From Terriglobales bacterium (GTDB lineage Bacteria; Acidobacteriota; Terriglobia; Terriglobales; Acidobacteriaceae), in contig DATIGQ010000061.1 of assembly GCA_035454605.1 (NCBI GenBank), forward strand, positions 1 to 42,749: 42,749 bases of DNA. Direction: 5' to 3'. This document shows positions 34,908 to 42,419 of this stretch, one piece after another (position 1 is the stretch's first letter; each line of letters begins with the position of its first letter). The translations under genes were made by a program, and so were the position numbers. The notes beneath the pieces were generated by a model. That model saw only the letters and a program-made list of their open reading frames with translations, was not told the DNA's origin and ran no database searches.

Positions 34908-35225
34908 ATGCGGAAGATGGCAGTCATTCTGGCGCTGACAGTCGCGGTATTGATGTTGGCTCCGGCGGCTCTTGCGGACGACGCCGCAGCTCTGTACAAG
35001 TCCAAGTGTGCGAGTTGTCACGGTGCTGACGGCAAGGCCAGCGCCATCGGCAAGAAGATGGGCGCCAAGGACCTGCAAGACCCGGAGCTCAAAAAGGCCA
35101 CCGAGGCCGAGTGGATTGACATCACCACCAAGGGCAAGGCGAAGATGCCCGCGTACGACAAGAAGCTGACGGCCGACCAGATCAAGGCGTTGGTCGCCTA
35201 CATGAAAGAGCTGTCGAAAAAGTAA
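34908..35225 (+). CDS. Small periplasmic monohaem cytochrome c (copy 1)
   Basis: A 105-residue class I cytochrome c. A signal peptide (MAVILALTVAVLMLAPAALA) is followed by DDAAALYKSKCASCHGADG with one CXXCH, a lysine-rich middle, and KMPAY carrying the likely axial Met. The C-terminal helix is LTADQIKALVAYMKEL. It is a soluble electron shuttle, likely between inner-membrane quinol-oxidising complexes and the outer-membrane conduit. AGGAGG precedes the ATG at 34908. It closely resembles the next gene, indicating tandem duplication. Confidence 0.93.
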   Translation: MRKMAVILALTVAVLMLAPAALADDAAALYKSKCASCHGADGKASAIGKKMGAKDLQDPELKKATEAEWIDITTKGKAKMPAYDKKLTADQIKALVAYMKELSKK

Positions 35226-35250
35226 CCTTGCGGTACGATAACAATACAGC

Positions 35251-35280
35251 CCCCGTCCCCGCGTGGGACGGGGTTGATTT
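35251..35280 (+). terminator. Hairpin between the two small cytochrome genes
   Basis: CCCCGTCCC (35251-35259) and GGGACGGGG (35265-35273) form a perfect 9-bp stem with a 5-base loop, followed by TTGATTT. It may terminate or attenuate transcription between the first cytochrome and the downstream bc-type operon, or protect the upstream mRNA. Confidence 0.55.
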
Positions 35281-35293
35281 GAGGAGGATCTTG

Positions 35294-35611
35294 ATGAGCC
35301 GGGCCATGATGGTTGTCGTTCTGACGGTATCGCTGCTGTTCCTCACCGCCGGAGCTGCGGCGGATGATGCGGCCGCGCTGTACAAGTCCAAGTGCGTGAG
35401 CTGCCACGCCGCCGATGGCAGCGGCTCGCCCATTGGCAAGAAAATGGGGGCGCGTGATTTTCACGATCCCGAGATCGTCAAGCTCACGGACCAGCAGCTT
35501 ACCGACGCGATCAGCAAGGGCAAGAACAAGATGCCCGCCTACAACGGCAAGCTGACCGCCGACCAGATCAAGGGATTGGTCGCCCATATTCGCGACCTCC
35601 AGAAGAAGTAA
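35294..35611 (+). CDS. Small periplasmic monohaem cytochrome c (copy 2)
   Basis: A 105-residue paralogue of the upstream cytochrome. It has a signal peptide, then DDAAALYKSKCVSCHAADG, GKKMGARDFHDPE, KMPAYNGKLTADQIKGLV. It shares identical blocks with copy 1 around the haem motif, axial Met and last helix, yet the middle helix differs. ATG 35294 has GAGGAGG ahead; the frame upstream passes through the hairpin and is rejected. It lies 32 bases before the Rieske gene and probably is the first gene of the bc-type operon, as periplasmic acceptor or shuttle. Confidence 0.92.
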   Translation: MSRAMMVVVLTVSLLFLTAGAAADDAAALYKSKCVSCHAADGSGSPIGKKMGARDFHDPEIVKLTDQQLTDAISKGKNKMPAYNGKLTADQIKGLVAHIRDLQKK

Positions 35612-35643
35612 CCTCCCCAAGGTCTGGAACGGTAACTGAGCTT

Positions 35644-36114
35644 ATGAACCCTCCGGGGGCCGACATCTCGCAGCCGCCACTGCCGCTCCGGCGGCGACTG
35701 GTGGAACTGCTGCTGGGCGGTGGGTTGTTGGCCTCCGCGGCTTCCTTTCTTTATCCCGTTTTGCGCTACATCGTCCCGCCGCCTTCGGCCGATCTCGGTG
35801 CCGACACCGTGGTGGCGGGCAAGGTGGGCGATCTGAAGCCCAACTCCGGCATGATCTTCCGTTTTGGCAGCCGGCCTGGGATCCTGATCTTCACCGCCGA
35901 CCGCGAATACCGCGCTCTCTCCGCCACCTGCACCCACCTGGACTGCACCGTGCAGTACCGCGACGACCTGCACAACATCTGGTGCGCCTGCCACAACGGA
36001 ATGTACGACCTGAGCGGCCGCAACGTTTCCGGACCACCGCCTCGGCCGCTGGAAGCCTACGAGGTTCACGTGCAGGGCGATGAGATCATCGTCAGCCGGC
36101 GCCAGAAGGCTTGA
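35644..36114 (+). CDS. Rieske 2Fe-2S protein of a cytochrome bc/b6f-type complex
   Basis: A 156-residue protein. An N-terminal anchor (residues ~15-45) includes an RRR pair before the helix ([15 protein letters not shown]), consistent with Tat export. The Rieske domain follows, with CTHLDC and CACHNG providing two Cys and two His for the 2Fe-2S cluster. The remaining Cys in the two motifs can form the disulfide typical of bc/b6f Rieske proteins. It takes one electron from quinol at the outer site and hands it to a c-type haem. The cytochrome b gene starts 1 base after its stop. Confidence 0.93.
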   Translation: MNPPGADISQPPLPLRRRLVELLLGGGLLASAASFLYPVLRYIVPPPSADLGADTVVAGKVGDLKPNSGMIFRFGSRPGILIFTADREYRALSATCTHLDCTVQYRDDLHNIWCACHNGMYDLSGRNVSGPPPRPLEAYEVHVQGDEIIVSRRQKA

Positions 36115-36115
36115 C

Positions 36116-37261
36116 ATGAAGAATCTCGTCACCCGTGCATACGAATGGCTGGATGAGCGGCTGGACCTCCAAGACCTCATGGCGCCCTTGCGCCACAAGA
36201 CCGTCCCGGTCCACTACTACTCCTATTGGTACTACTTGGGTGGGATCACTCTCTTCCTTTTTCTGGTGCAGGTTTTCACCGGCATCCTGTTGTTGCTGTA
36301 CTACCGACCCAGCGCCAACGAAGCCTTCGAAAGCGTGCAGTTCATCATGACCCGGGTGCAGTTCGGATGGCTCATCCGCTCCATCCACTCTTGGGCCGCC
36401 AACCTGATGATCTTTTTTGCCTTCGCTCACATGTTCAGCGTGCTGTTCCTGCGCTCTTACCGCAAGCCGCGTGAACTTACTTGGGTGAGCGGCATGGTGC
36501 TGCTGGTCTTGGCGATGGGCTTTGGCTTCAGCGGATACCTGTTGCCCTGGAACACTCTGGCGTTCTTCGCCACCAAGGTCGGCACCGACATCGTCCGCCA
36601 GGTTCCTGTGGTAGGCCACTGGCTCATGGTCTTCCTGCGCGGCGGCGAGGATGTCACCGGTGCCACCCTCAGCCGCTTCTTCGGCCTCCACGTGGCCGTG
36701 CTTCCCGGCATCACCACGCTGCTGTTGGCGATTCACCTTGCGCTCATTCAGCGTCAGGGAATCAGCGTGCCCGGCGGCATGGAGGGGGCCATGCACGCCC
36801 TGAAGTATCTGCGGAAGCATGACCCGGCAGCGGCGGAGCTGTGGTTGAAGCAGGCAGGAGCGCAGGCGGAACGCCGCGAGATGCCTTTCTTCCCCAACTT
36901 CTTCCTGCGGGAGCTGATGGCCTGGTACGTGGCCTTGGGAGTATTGGGCGCGCTGGCTGCGTTGGCTCCCTGGGAGCTCGGCACCAAGGCCGACGCCTTC
37001 GCCCCTGCGCCCGCGGGCATTCGCCCAGAGTGGTACTTCCTGTGGATGTTCCAGACTCTCAAGCTCATTCCCGCCAAGCTCGGTCCGCTCGATGGCGAGA
37101 TGGTCGGCGTGCTGGCCTTCAGCGTGGCTGGAGGCCTCTGGCTCCTGCTCCCGTTTTTCGACCGTGGTGAGGGCCGTGGCTCCCGCTGGATTCTGGGCGC
37201 CGGCATCTTTGCCTTGGTCTACATGACCGCCATGAGCGTGTACGGCTACCTGGCTAGCTGA
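36116..37261 (+). CDS. Cytochrome b (b6-type core fused to subunit IV-like part)
   Basis: A 381-residue membrane protein, the quinol-oxidising core of a bc complex. Haem-ligand histidines are His91/His105 and His192/His207. The second pair is separated by 14 residues, the b6-type spacing (13 in mitochondrial-type cytochrome b). A loop rich in charged residues (~235-270) leads to a C-terminal part with the Qo-site PEWY motif and three helices, corresponding to b6f subunit IV but on the same chain. ATG 36116 follows the Rieske stop by one base; its own TGA overlaps the next ATG. No cytochrome c1 or f gene is present; a 9-haem cytochrome takes that place. Confidence 0.93.
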   Translation: MKNLVTRAYEWLDERLDLQDLMAPLRHKTVPVHYYSYWYYLGGITLFLFLVQVFTGILLLLYYRPSANEAFESVQFIMTRVQFGWLIRSIHSWAANLMIFFAFAHMFSVLFLRSYRKPRELTWVSGMVLLVLAMGFGFSGYLLPWNTLAFFATKVGTDIVRQVPVVGHWLMVFLRGGEDVTGATLSRFFGLHVAVLPGITTLLLAIHLALIQRQGISVPGGMEGAMHALKYLRKHDPAAAELWLKQAGAQAERREMPFFPNFFLRELMAWYVALGVLGALAALAPWELGTKADAFAPAPAGIRPEWYFLWMFQTLKLIPAKLGPLDGEMVGVLAFSVAGGLWLLLPFFDRGEGRGSRWILGAGIFALVYMTAMSVYGYLAS

Positions 37262-38538
37262 TGCGACGCACCGACCAACTCGCTATCTTTGCGCTTCTGC
37301 TGTCTGTCTTTTGCCTGCCGGGCGGCGCTCCCCCGGCTCGGGCCCAGCAGGCCGACACCTGTCTCGATTGTCACGCTGAGTTCCCGGAACCCATCGGCGT
37401 CGCGCGGGAGAAGTTCGACGTAGATATCCATGCTCAGAAGGGCCTCACCTGCGCCAGTTGCCACGGCGGCGATCCCTCCAAGACCACCCCCGAGGAAGCC
37501 ATGAGCCCGGCCGCCGGCTTCCGCGGACACGTGGACCGCAAGCAGGTGCCGGAGCTGTGCGCGCGCTGCCACTCCGACGGCGCCTACATGCGCCAGTACA
37601 ACCCGTCCTTGCGCACCGACCAGCTCAGCCAGTACCGCACCAGCGTGCACGGCAAGCTGCTGGCCAAGGGAGACGACAAGGTCGCGGTCTGCACCGATTG
37701 CCACAGCGTCCACGGCATCCGCCCTGGATCGGACCCGCGCTCCAGCATCCACCCGCTCAACATCGCGGAGACCTGCTCCCGCTGCCATGCCGACGCCGCT
37801 TACATGCAGGCCTACAAGATTCCCACCGACCAGTACGCTTCCTACAAGGAGAGCGTGCACCACCGGGCGCTGGTGGAGCGCGGTGACCTGAGCGCGCCCA
37901 CCTGCACCACTTGCCACGGCAACCACGGCGCTGCGCCGCCGGGTGTAGCTTCGGTGGAGTTCGTATGTTCAAACTGCCACGTCTTCCAGGCCCAGCTCTT
38001 CGATTCCAGCCCGCATAAGTCCGCCTTTGCGGCTGCCGGAGTCCCGGCTTGCATCACCTGCCACAGCAATCACCGGGTCGTGGCGCCGGGTGATGCCATG
38101 CTGGGCGCGGGGCCGCAATCGGCCTGCACGCAGTGTCACGTCGAAGGCGATGGCGGGTATACGGCGGCCGTCACCTTTCAGCGCCGCCTGGGCGATTTGC
38201 AGAATGCCATCCTGCGCTCCGATGAGGTTCTGGAACGCGCCGAACGGTTCGGCATGGAAGTGAGCGAAGCCAGGCTGGAACAGGGGCAGGCGCGTGACGC
38301 CCTCACCAAAGCGCGGGTCACCATTCATAGCTTTCAACTCGCGCGCGTGGAAGAAGACCTCAGCGCCGGTCTCAAGATTGCGGAGAAGACCCACCAAGAC
38401 GGCCTGCGCGCTCTCCAGGAGCACGACTTCCGTCGCAAGGGCCTTGGGGTCTCTCTTCTAGCCATCCTGGTCGTGCTGGTCGCCTTGCGCCTCTACATTC
38501 GCCAGATCGAGTCCGGCCCGGGGAAGGGATCTGCCTGA
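37261..38538 (+). CDS. Membrane-anchored 9-haem cytochrome c
   Basis: A 425-residue protein. A signal peptide ([17 protein letters not shown]) precedes nine CXXCH motifs: CLDCH, CASCH, CARCH, CTDCH, CSRCH, CTTCH, CSNCH, CITCH, CTQCH (residues ~37-300). A helical stretch (~305-395) with long amphipathic helices and a C-terminal membrane helix (LGVSLLAILVVLVALRLYI) follow. Recurrent SVHG/SVHH segments ahead of haem motifs are typical of octahaem/NrfB-like multihaem modules. Position after Rieske and cytochrome b, with 1-base overlaps on both sides, suggests it is the electron-accepting subunit that replaces cytochrome c1/f. Confidence 0.88.
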   Translation: MRRTDQLAIFALLLSVFCLPGGAPPARAQQADTCLDCHAEFPEPIGVAREKFDVDIHAQKGLTCASCHGGDPSKTTPEEAMSPAAGFRGHVDRKQVPELCARCHSDGAYMRQYNPSLRTDQLSQYRTSVHGKLLAKGDDKVAVCTDCHSVHGIRPGSDPRSSIHPLNIAETCSRCHADAAYMQAYKIPTDQYASYKESVHHRALVERGDLSAPTCTTCHGNHGAAPPGVASVEFVCSNCHVFQAQLFDSSPHKSAFAAAGVPACITCHSNHRVVAPGDAMLGAGPQSACTQCHVEGDGGYTAAVTFQRRLGDLQNAILRSDEVLERAERFGMEVSEARLEQGQARDALTKARVTIHSFQLARVEEDLSAGLKIAEKTHQDGLRALQEHDFRRKGLGVSLLAILVVLVALRLYIRQIESGPGKGSA

Positions 38539-40538
38539 TGTTCCGCGGCCCGGCAGCCCTGAGTCTCCTGCTGCCGACCGCGATTGTGCTGGCGCTCACG
38601 GTGCCCGCTCCCGCCCAGACGTCCAAGGGGCTCGACTGCCTGGAATGCCATTCGGACGCGAGCATGGAAAAGCACGTGGACGCCAAGGTCTTCCAGGAAT
38701 CCGTCCACGGCATCCTCTCCTGCGCCGACTGCCACACGGACATCACAGCGTTTCCCCACGAGCCTGCGCCTGCCAAGGTCGACTGTGGCACCTGCCACGC
38801 CGACGCCAGGCAGGCCTTCGAGACCGGCATCCACGCCCGGGCCGCGAAGACCGGCAACGGCAAGACGCCCACCTGCACGGCCTGTCACGGCGACCCGCAC
38901 GCCATCAAGCCCTCGACCAATCCACTATCGCCCACTGCGCACGCCAACGTCCCGCAGACCTGTGGCAAGTGCCACAGCGATCGTTTCGTCGTGGAAAGCG
39001 GCGGCATCAGCACCCGCCCGTTCTTCTCCTATCAGGAGAGCGTCCACGGACGCGCCATCGCCGCCGGCAGGGAGAAGGCCGCGGTGTGCACGGATTGCCA
39101 CCGCGCTCACGACATCCTCACCGCCGCCGACCCCAAGTCTCCCATTTTCAAGTTCAACGTCCCGCAGACCTGCGGGCAGTGCCACCAGGATGTCTCCCAC
39201 GAGTTCATGGCCAGCATTCATGGCCGGGCCATCCAGCGCGGCAATTCGCAGGCGCCGGTGTGCACTGACTGCCACGGCATCCACCTCATCAAGGCGCACA
39301 TCGACCCCACTTCCTCGGTCGCATCCCAGGCTCTGGCGCGGACTACGTGCGCCAAGTGCCATGAGGGCATGCGCCTCTCCGAGGAGTTTGGCGTTCCCGG
39401 CCACCGCGCCACCAGCTATCTCGACAGCTACCACGGCCTGGCTTCCCAGCTCGGTTCCGGCGTGGTGGCCAACTGCGCCAGTTGCCACGGGGTGCACAAC
39501 ATCCTGCCTTCTTCCGACCCGCGCTCTACCATCTCGAAAGAGAATCTGGTCAAGACCTGCGGCCAGTGCCACCCCGGCGCCAGTCAGAACTTCGCGGCCG
39601 GCAAGGTGCATCTGGATGTCCCCGTCTCGCGCGACATGGGCAGCCTGGGCACGCTCTGGGTGCGGCGCTTTTACATCGTGCTCATCGCCTTTACCTTGGG
39701 CGGGATGATTGTGCACAACGCCGTTCTCTGGCGCCGCCAGGCGCTGGTCCGGCGTGACCGGCGCCCGCGCCCCATCGTGCGCATGGACCGCAATCAGCGT
39801 ATCCAGCACTGGCTGCTGCTTACCAGCTTCTTTGTCCTGGCCGCCACCGGCTTCGCGCTGAAGTATCCGGACTCCTGGCTGGCTTGGCTGCTGGGCTCGA
39901 ATGAGACGGTTCGCCGCCTCGGCCATCGCGTCGCCGCGGTGGTGATGTTGCTGCTCGGCGCCTACCACGTCGGCTACATGCTGTTGACCCGCCAGGGCCG
40001 TCAGGGTTTGCGGGACTTCGCCCCGCGCGGCAAGGACGTCGCAGACCTCATCGCCAACCTGCGCTACCACCTGGGCCGTTCTTCCGCGAAGCCCCGCTTT
40101 GGCCGCTTCGGATACGCGGAGAAAGCTGAGTATCTGGCCGTGGTTTGGGGCACGGTTCTCATGGGCCTCACCGGCCTGATGATGTGGTTCGAGGTCGAGG
40201 TCGTCCGCCTGGTGCCGCGCTGGTCGGTGGACATCGCCACCGCCATCCACTTCTATGAAGCCATCCTGGCCGTCTCCGCGATTTTCATTTGGCACTTCTA
40301 CCAGGTGATCTTCGATCCCAGTGTCTATCCCATCAATTGGGCATTTTGGGACGGTCGCGTCTCCGAGGACCACTACCGCGAGCATCATGCGCAGGCCTAC
40401 GAGCAGATGCTGGAGCAGCCCGGAACCGATCCCGTCGCGGCGCCTGTGGAACCGTCGCAAGTCCCGCCGGCTGCGAAGCCCGAGGAGAAGCCAGCCGCTC
40501 CGCCTTCTGACGACAAGCCGGCACCGGACTCGTCTTGA
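38538..40538 (+). CDS. 11-haem cytochrome c fused to b-type membrane domain (CbcL-like)
   Basis: A 666-residue fusion. After a signal peptide there are eleven CXXCH motifs: CLECH, CADCH, CGTCH, CTACH, CGKCH, CTDCH, CGQCH, CTDCH, CAKCH, CASCH, CGQCH (to ~355). About five membrane helices follow (~370-610) with His in IVHNAV, IQHWLL, LGHRVA, AYHVGY, AIHFYE and IWHFYQ, as in HydC/FdnI di-haem cytochrome b subunits. A Pro/Ala-rich tail ends it. The same fusion is the hallmark of Geobacter CbcL, a menaquinol dehydrogenase needed for electron export at low potential, though CbcL has fewer c haems. It would oxidise quinol and release electrons to the periplasm. It overlaps the previous gene by one base. 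Confidence 0.87.
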   Translation: MFRGPAALSLLLPTAIVLALTVPAPAQTSKGLDCLECHSDASMEKHVDAKVFQESVHGILSCADCHTDITAFPHEPAPAKVDCGTCHADARQAFETGIHARAAKTGNGKTPTCTACHGDPHAIKPSTNPLSPTAHANVPQTCGKCHSDRFVVESGGISTRPFFSYQESVHGRAIAAGREKAAVCTDCHRAHDILTAADPKSPIFKFNVPQTCGQCHQDVSHEFMASIHGRAIQRGNSQAPVCTDCHGIHLIKAHIDPTSSVASQALARTTCAKCHEGMRLSEEFGVPGHRATSYLDSYHGLASQLGSGVVANCASCHGVHNILPSSDPRSTISKENLVKTCGQCHPGASQNFAAGKVHLDVPVSRDMGSLGTLWVRRFYIVLIAFTLGGMIVHNAVLWRRQALVRRDRRPRPIVRMDRNQRIQHWLLLTSFFVLAATGFALKYPDSWLAWLLGSNETVRRLGHRVAAVVMLLLGAYHVGYMLLTRQGRQGLRDFAPRGKDVADLIANLRYHLGRSSAKPRFGRFGYAEKAEYLAVVWGTVLMGLTGLMMWFEVEVVRLVPRWSVDIATAIHFYEAILAVSAIFIWHFYQVIFDPSVYPINWAFWDGRVSEDHYREHHAQAYEQMLEQPGTDPVAAPVEPSQVPPAAKPEEKPAAPPSDDKPAPDSS

Positions 40539-40569
40539 GTTTCCTGCTGCGCCCGTCGCCCCGACTGTG

Positions 40570-40575
40570 AATAAT
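40570..40575 (+). promoter_or_regulatory. Possible internal -10 box (AATAAT) before the NapC/NirT-family gene
   Basis: AATAAT in the 59-base gap before ATG 40598 matches five of six -10 bases and would start transcription near 40582. No clear -35. It could give the ImcH-like gene a separate promoter. Confidence 0.35.
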
Positions 40576-40597
40576 AGTGGCTCGTCGAGATCATCGT

Positions 40598-42136
40598 ATG
40601 CCTGAAGAAACCAAACCGACCTCCGCTGAACCTGCTGTTCCCCCGCGACCGCCGGGGTTGTTCCGCAACATCCTGAGCTGGATTGGCGCGGGGATTGCCC
40701 TCATCAGCCTGACCAACATCCTGTTTGTCCTGATGCTGGAGCTGTTCGGCGTCACGACCAATCCTTACGTCGGCATCCTCGCCTACATGGTGTTGCCCGC
40801 TTTCCTCGGTCTGGGCCTGGTGCTCATCCCCATCGGCATGCTGTTGGAGCGCCGCCGGCGGCGCCGGCATGCCGAAGCCGCGATTCCGGCTTATCCCCGC
40901 ATCGATCTCAACCTCACACACCATCGCCACGCCTTTGCCTTCTTCCTGGTTTCCATGCTGGTGTTCTTGTCGCTGAGCGCGTTGGGCAGCTATCGCGCCT
41001 ACGAGTACACCGAGACCACCGAATTCTGCGGGCAGCTCTGCCACTCGGTGATGCATCCCGAGTTCATCGCCTACCAGGCTTCGCCGCATGCCCGCGTGCG
41101 TTGCGTGGACTGCCACGTGGGGCCCGGCGCCACCTTCTACGTCAAGTCCAAGCTCTCCGGCGCCTATCAGATCTACGCCGTGACGTTTCACAAGTACCCC
41201 AAGCCCATTCCCACCCCGGTAGCCAATCTTCGTCCTGCGCAGGAGACCTGCGAGCAGTGTCACTGGCCGGAGCGCTTTTACGGCGCCCAGCTCAAGGTGA
41301 TTACCCACTACGGCTCGGACGAGAGCAACACCCCGCGCCAGATCCGCCTGCTCATCAAGACCGGCGGCGGCAGCCCGACCACCGGTCTCACCGCCGGGAT
41401 CCACTGGCACATGAACATCGCCAACGAGGTCACCTACATCGCCACCGACCCGCAGCGCCAGCAGATTCCGTGGGTGCGCATCAAGGACCAGCAGGGACGC
41501 GTCACCGAGTATCTGACGGAGGGCTCCGACCTCACGCCCGAGCAGATCAAAGCCGCTCCCAAGCGCCGCATGGACTGCATGGACTGCCACAACCGGCCGT
41601 CGCACATCTACTACCCGCCCGAGCGCTCCGTGGACGATTACCTGTTCGCGGGCAAGATCGACGCCACGCTCCCCTTTATCCGCCAGCAGGCGATCGAAGT
41701 GCTCAGCCAGAAGTACGACACCAGCGAGGGCGCGCGTGAAGCCATCGCCACCACCCTGGACCGCTTCTACCTCACCAAGTACCCGGACCTCTACAAGACG
41801 CGCCGGCCCGCCGTGCACCAGGCCATCGCCGGAGTGCAGCAGATCTACGCTTCCACCATCTTTCCGGAGATGAAAGTGGACTGGCGCGTCCACCCCGATA
41901 ACATCGGCCACTTCTTCTATCCCGGCTGTTTCCGCTGCCACGACGGCCAGCACAAGAGCGTTGAGGGCAACGTGATCCGCAAGGACTGCGACATCTGCCA
42001 CGTCGTCCTGGGGCAGGAGGAAGGCGGCGCGCCACTCACCACCGTCACCGGTAACCAGTTCCAGCACCCGGTGGACCTCGGTGATATCACCGCCGTCAAC
42101 TGCGTCGACTGCCACACCGGCGGCGGCGGGCCGTAG
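40598..42136 (+). CDS. 7-haem NapC/NirT-family quinol dehydrogenase (ImcH-like)
   Basis: A 512-residue inner-membrane protein. Three N-terminal membrane helices (~22-48, 53-78, 105-125) are followed by a periplasmic part with seven haem sites. The first is CGQLCH, a C-x3-CH form followed by SVMHPEF with a possible Met ligand. Then come CVDCH, CEQCH, CMDCH, CFRCH, CDICH and CVDCH. Helix count, haem count and length match Geobacter ImcH, which passes quinol electrons to periplasmic cytochromes at higher acceptor potentials. An in-frame GTG exists at 40577; ATG 40598 is preferred since the -10-like box overlaps the longer start. It follows the CbcL-like gene by 59 bases. Confidence 0.88.
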   Translation: MPEETKPTSAEPAVPPRPPGLFRNILSWIGAGIALISLTNILFVLMLELFGVTTNPYVGILAYMVLPAFLGLGLVLIPIGMLLERRRRRRHAEAAIPAYPRIDLNLTHHRHAFAFFLVSMLVFLSLSALGSYRAYEYTETTEFCGQLCHSVMHPEFIAYQASPHARVRCVDCHVGPGATFYVKSKLSGAYQIYAVTFHKYPKPIPTPVANLRPAQETCEQCHWPERFYGAQLKVITHYGSDESNTPRQIRLLIKTGGGSPTTGLTAGIHWHMNIANEVTYIATDPQRQQIPWVRIKDQQGRVTEYLTEGSDLTPEQIKAAPKRRMDCMDCHNRPSHIYYPPERSVDDYLFAGKIDATLPFIRQQAIEVLSQKYDTSEGAREAIATTLDRFYLTKYPDLYKTRRPAVHQAIAGVQQIYASTIFPEMKVDWRVHPDNIGHFFYPGCFRCHDGQHKSVEGNVIRKDCDICHVVLGQEEGGAPLTTVTGNQFQHPVDLGDITAVNCVDCHTGGGGP

Positions 42137-42204
42137 CCTTGGGTGGCGGGCCGTGCGTGCGAACCCAGACCTCACTCCGCGCAGCGGAACAGGTTGCTCC
42201 CTCA

Positions 42205-42284
42205 GCCCCGCAGGGGCACAAGAGAATGTAGCCCACGGCGCAAGCTGTGGGTCAGAGAGGGAACAACCCCAGCCCCAGAGGGGC
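42205..42284. repeat. Cluster of short palindromes (REP-like)
   Basis: Two GCCCC-N3-GGGGC hairpins (42205-42217 and 42272-42284) flank a longer 9-bp stem (42231-42239 with 42244-42252, two G-T pairs) closed by a GCAA tetraloop. The arrangement looks like a dispersed structured intergenic repeat rather than a single terminator. Confidence 0.5.
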
Positions 42285-42363
42285 GATAGAACGGCTACGA
42301 CACGGCCACGTAGGGCCGACGCAATAATCGTCTCCTGGAACGGTGGCGTCGTGCGGTGCTTTT

Positions 42364-42400
42364 CAATGATTCAATGACTGAATGATTCAATGAATCAATC
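42364..42400. repeat. TCAATGA word array
   Basis: Five imperfect copies of (t)caatgat/actgaatga in 37 bases, on the pattern caatgattcaatgactgaatg. The word differs from those in the other repeat-filled gaps. Confidence 0.55.
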
Positions 42401-42407
42401 CACCCTT

Positions 42408-42413
42408 TACAAT
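42408..42413 (+). promoter_or_regulatory. -10 box (TACAAT) placing the thioesterase start at +1
   Basis: TACAAT ends six bases before ATG 42420, the same distance as at rpiB, so this transcript is probably leaderless too. Confidence 0.45.
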
Positions 42414-42419
42414 CGCCCC

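Larger units (their letters stand above)
42137..42419. other. 283-base gap with palindromic and word repeats
   Basis: No gene is seen. It holds the palindrome cluster at 42205-42284, the TCAATGA word array at 42364-42400 and a -10 box before the thioesterase. No terminator with a T-tract follows the ImcH-like gene. Confidence 0.5.

Noticed and set aside
31237-42136. Denitrification, nitrite-ammonification or DMSO reduction as the role of the cytochrome array
   Set aside because: No catalytic subunit (NrfA, NirK/S, Nor, DmsA) is in the window; DMSO-type use of the decahaem-barrel pair stays possible if a reductase is encoded elsewhere.
38925-42175. Long minus-strand open frames (511 and 592 residues) across the cytochrome genes
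   Set aside because: High-GC antisense shadows of genes with clear CXXCH motifs, signal peptides and overlapping start/stop coupling on the plus strand.
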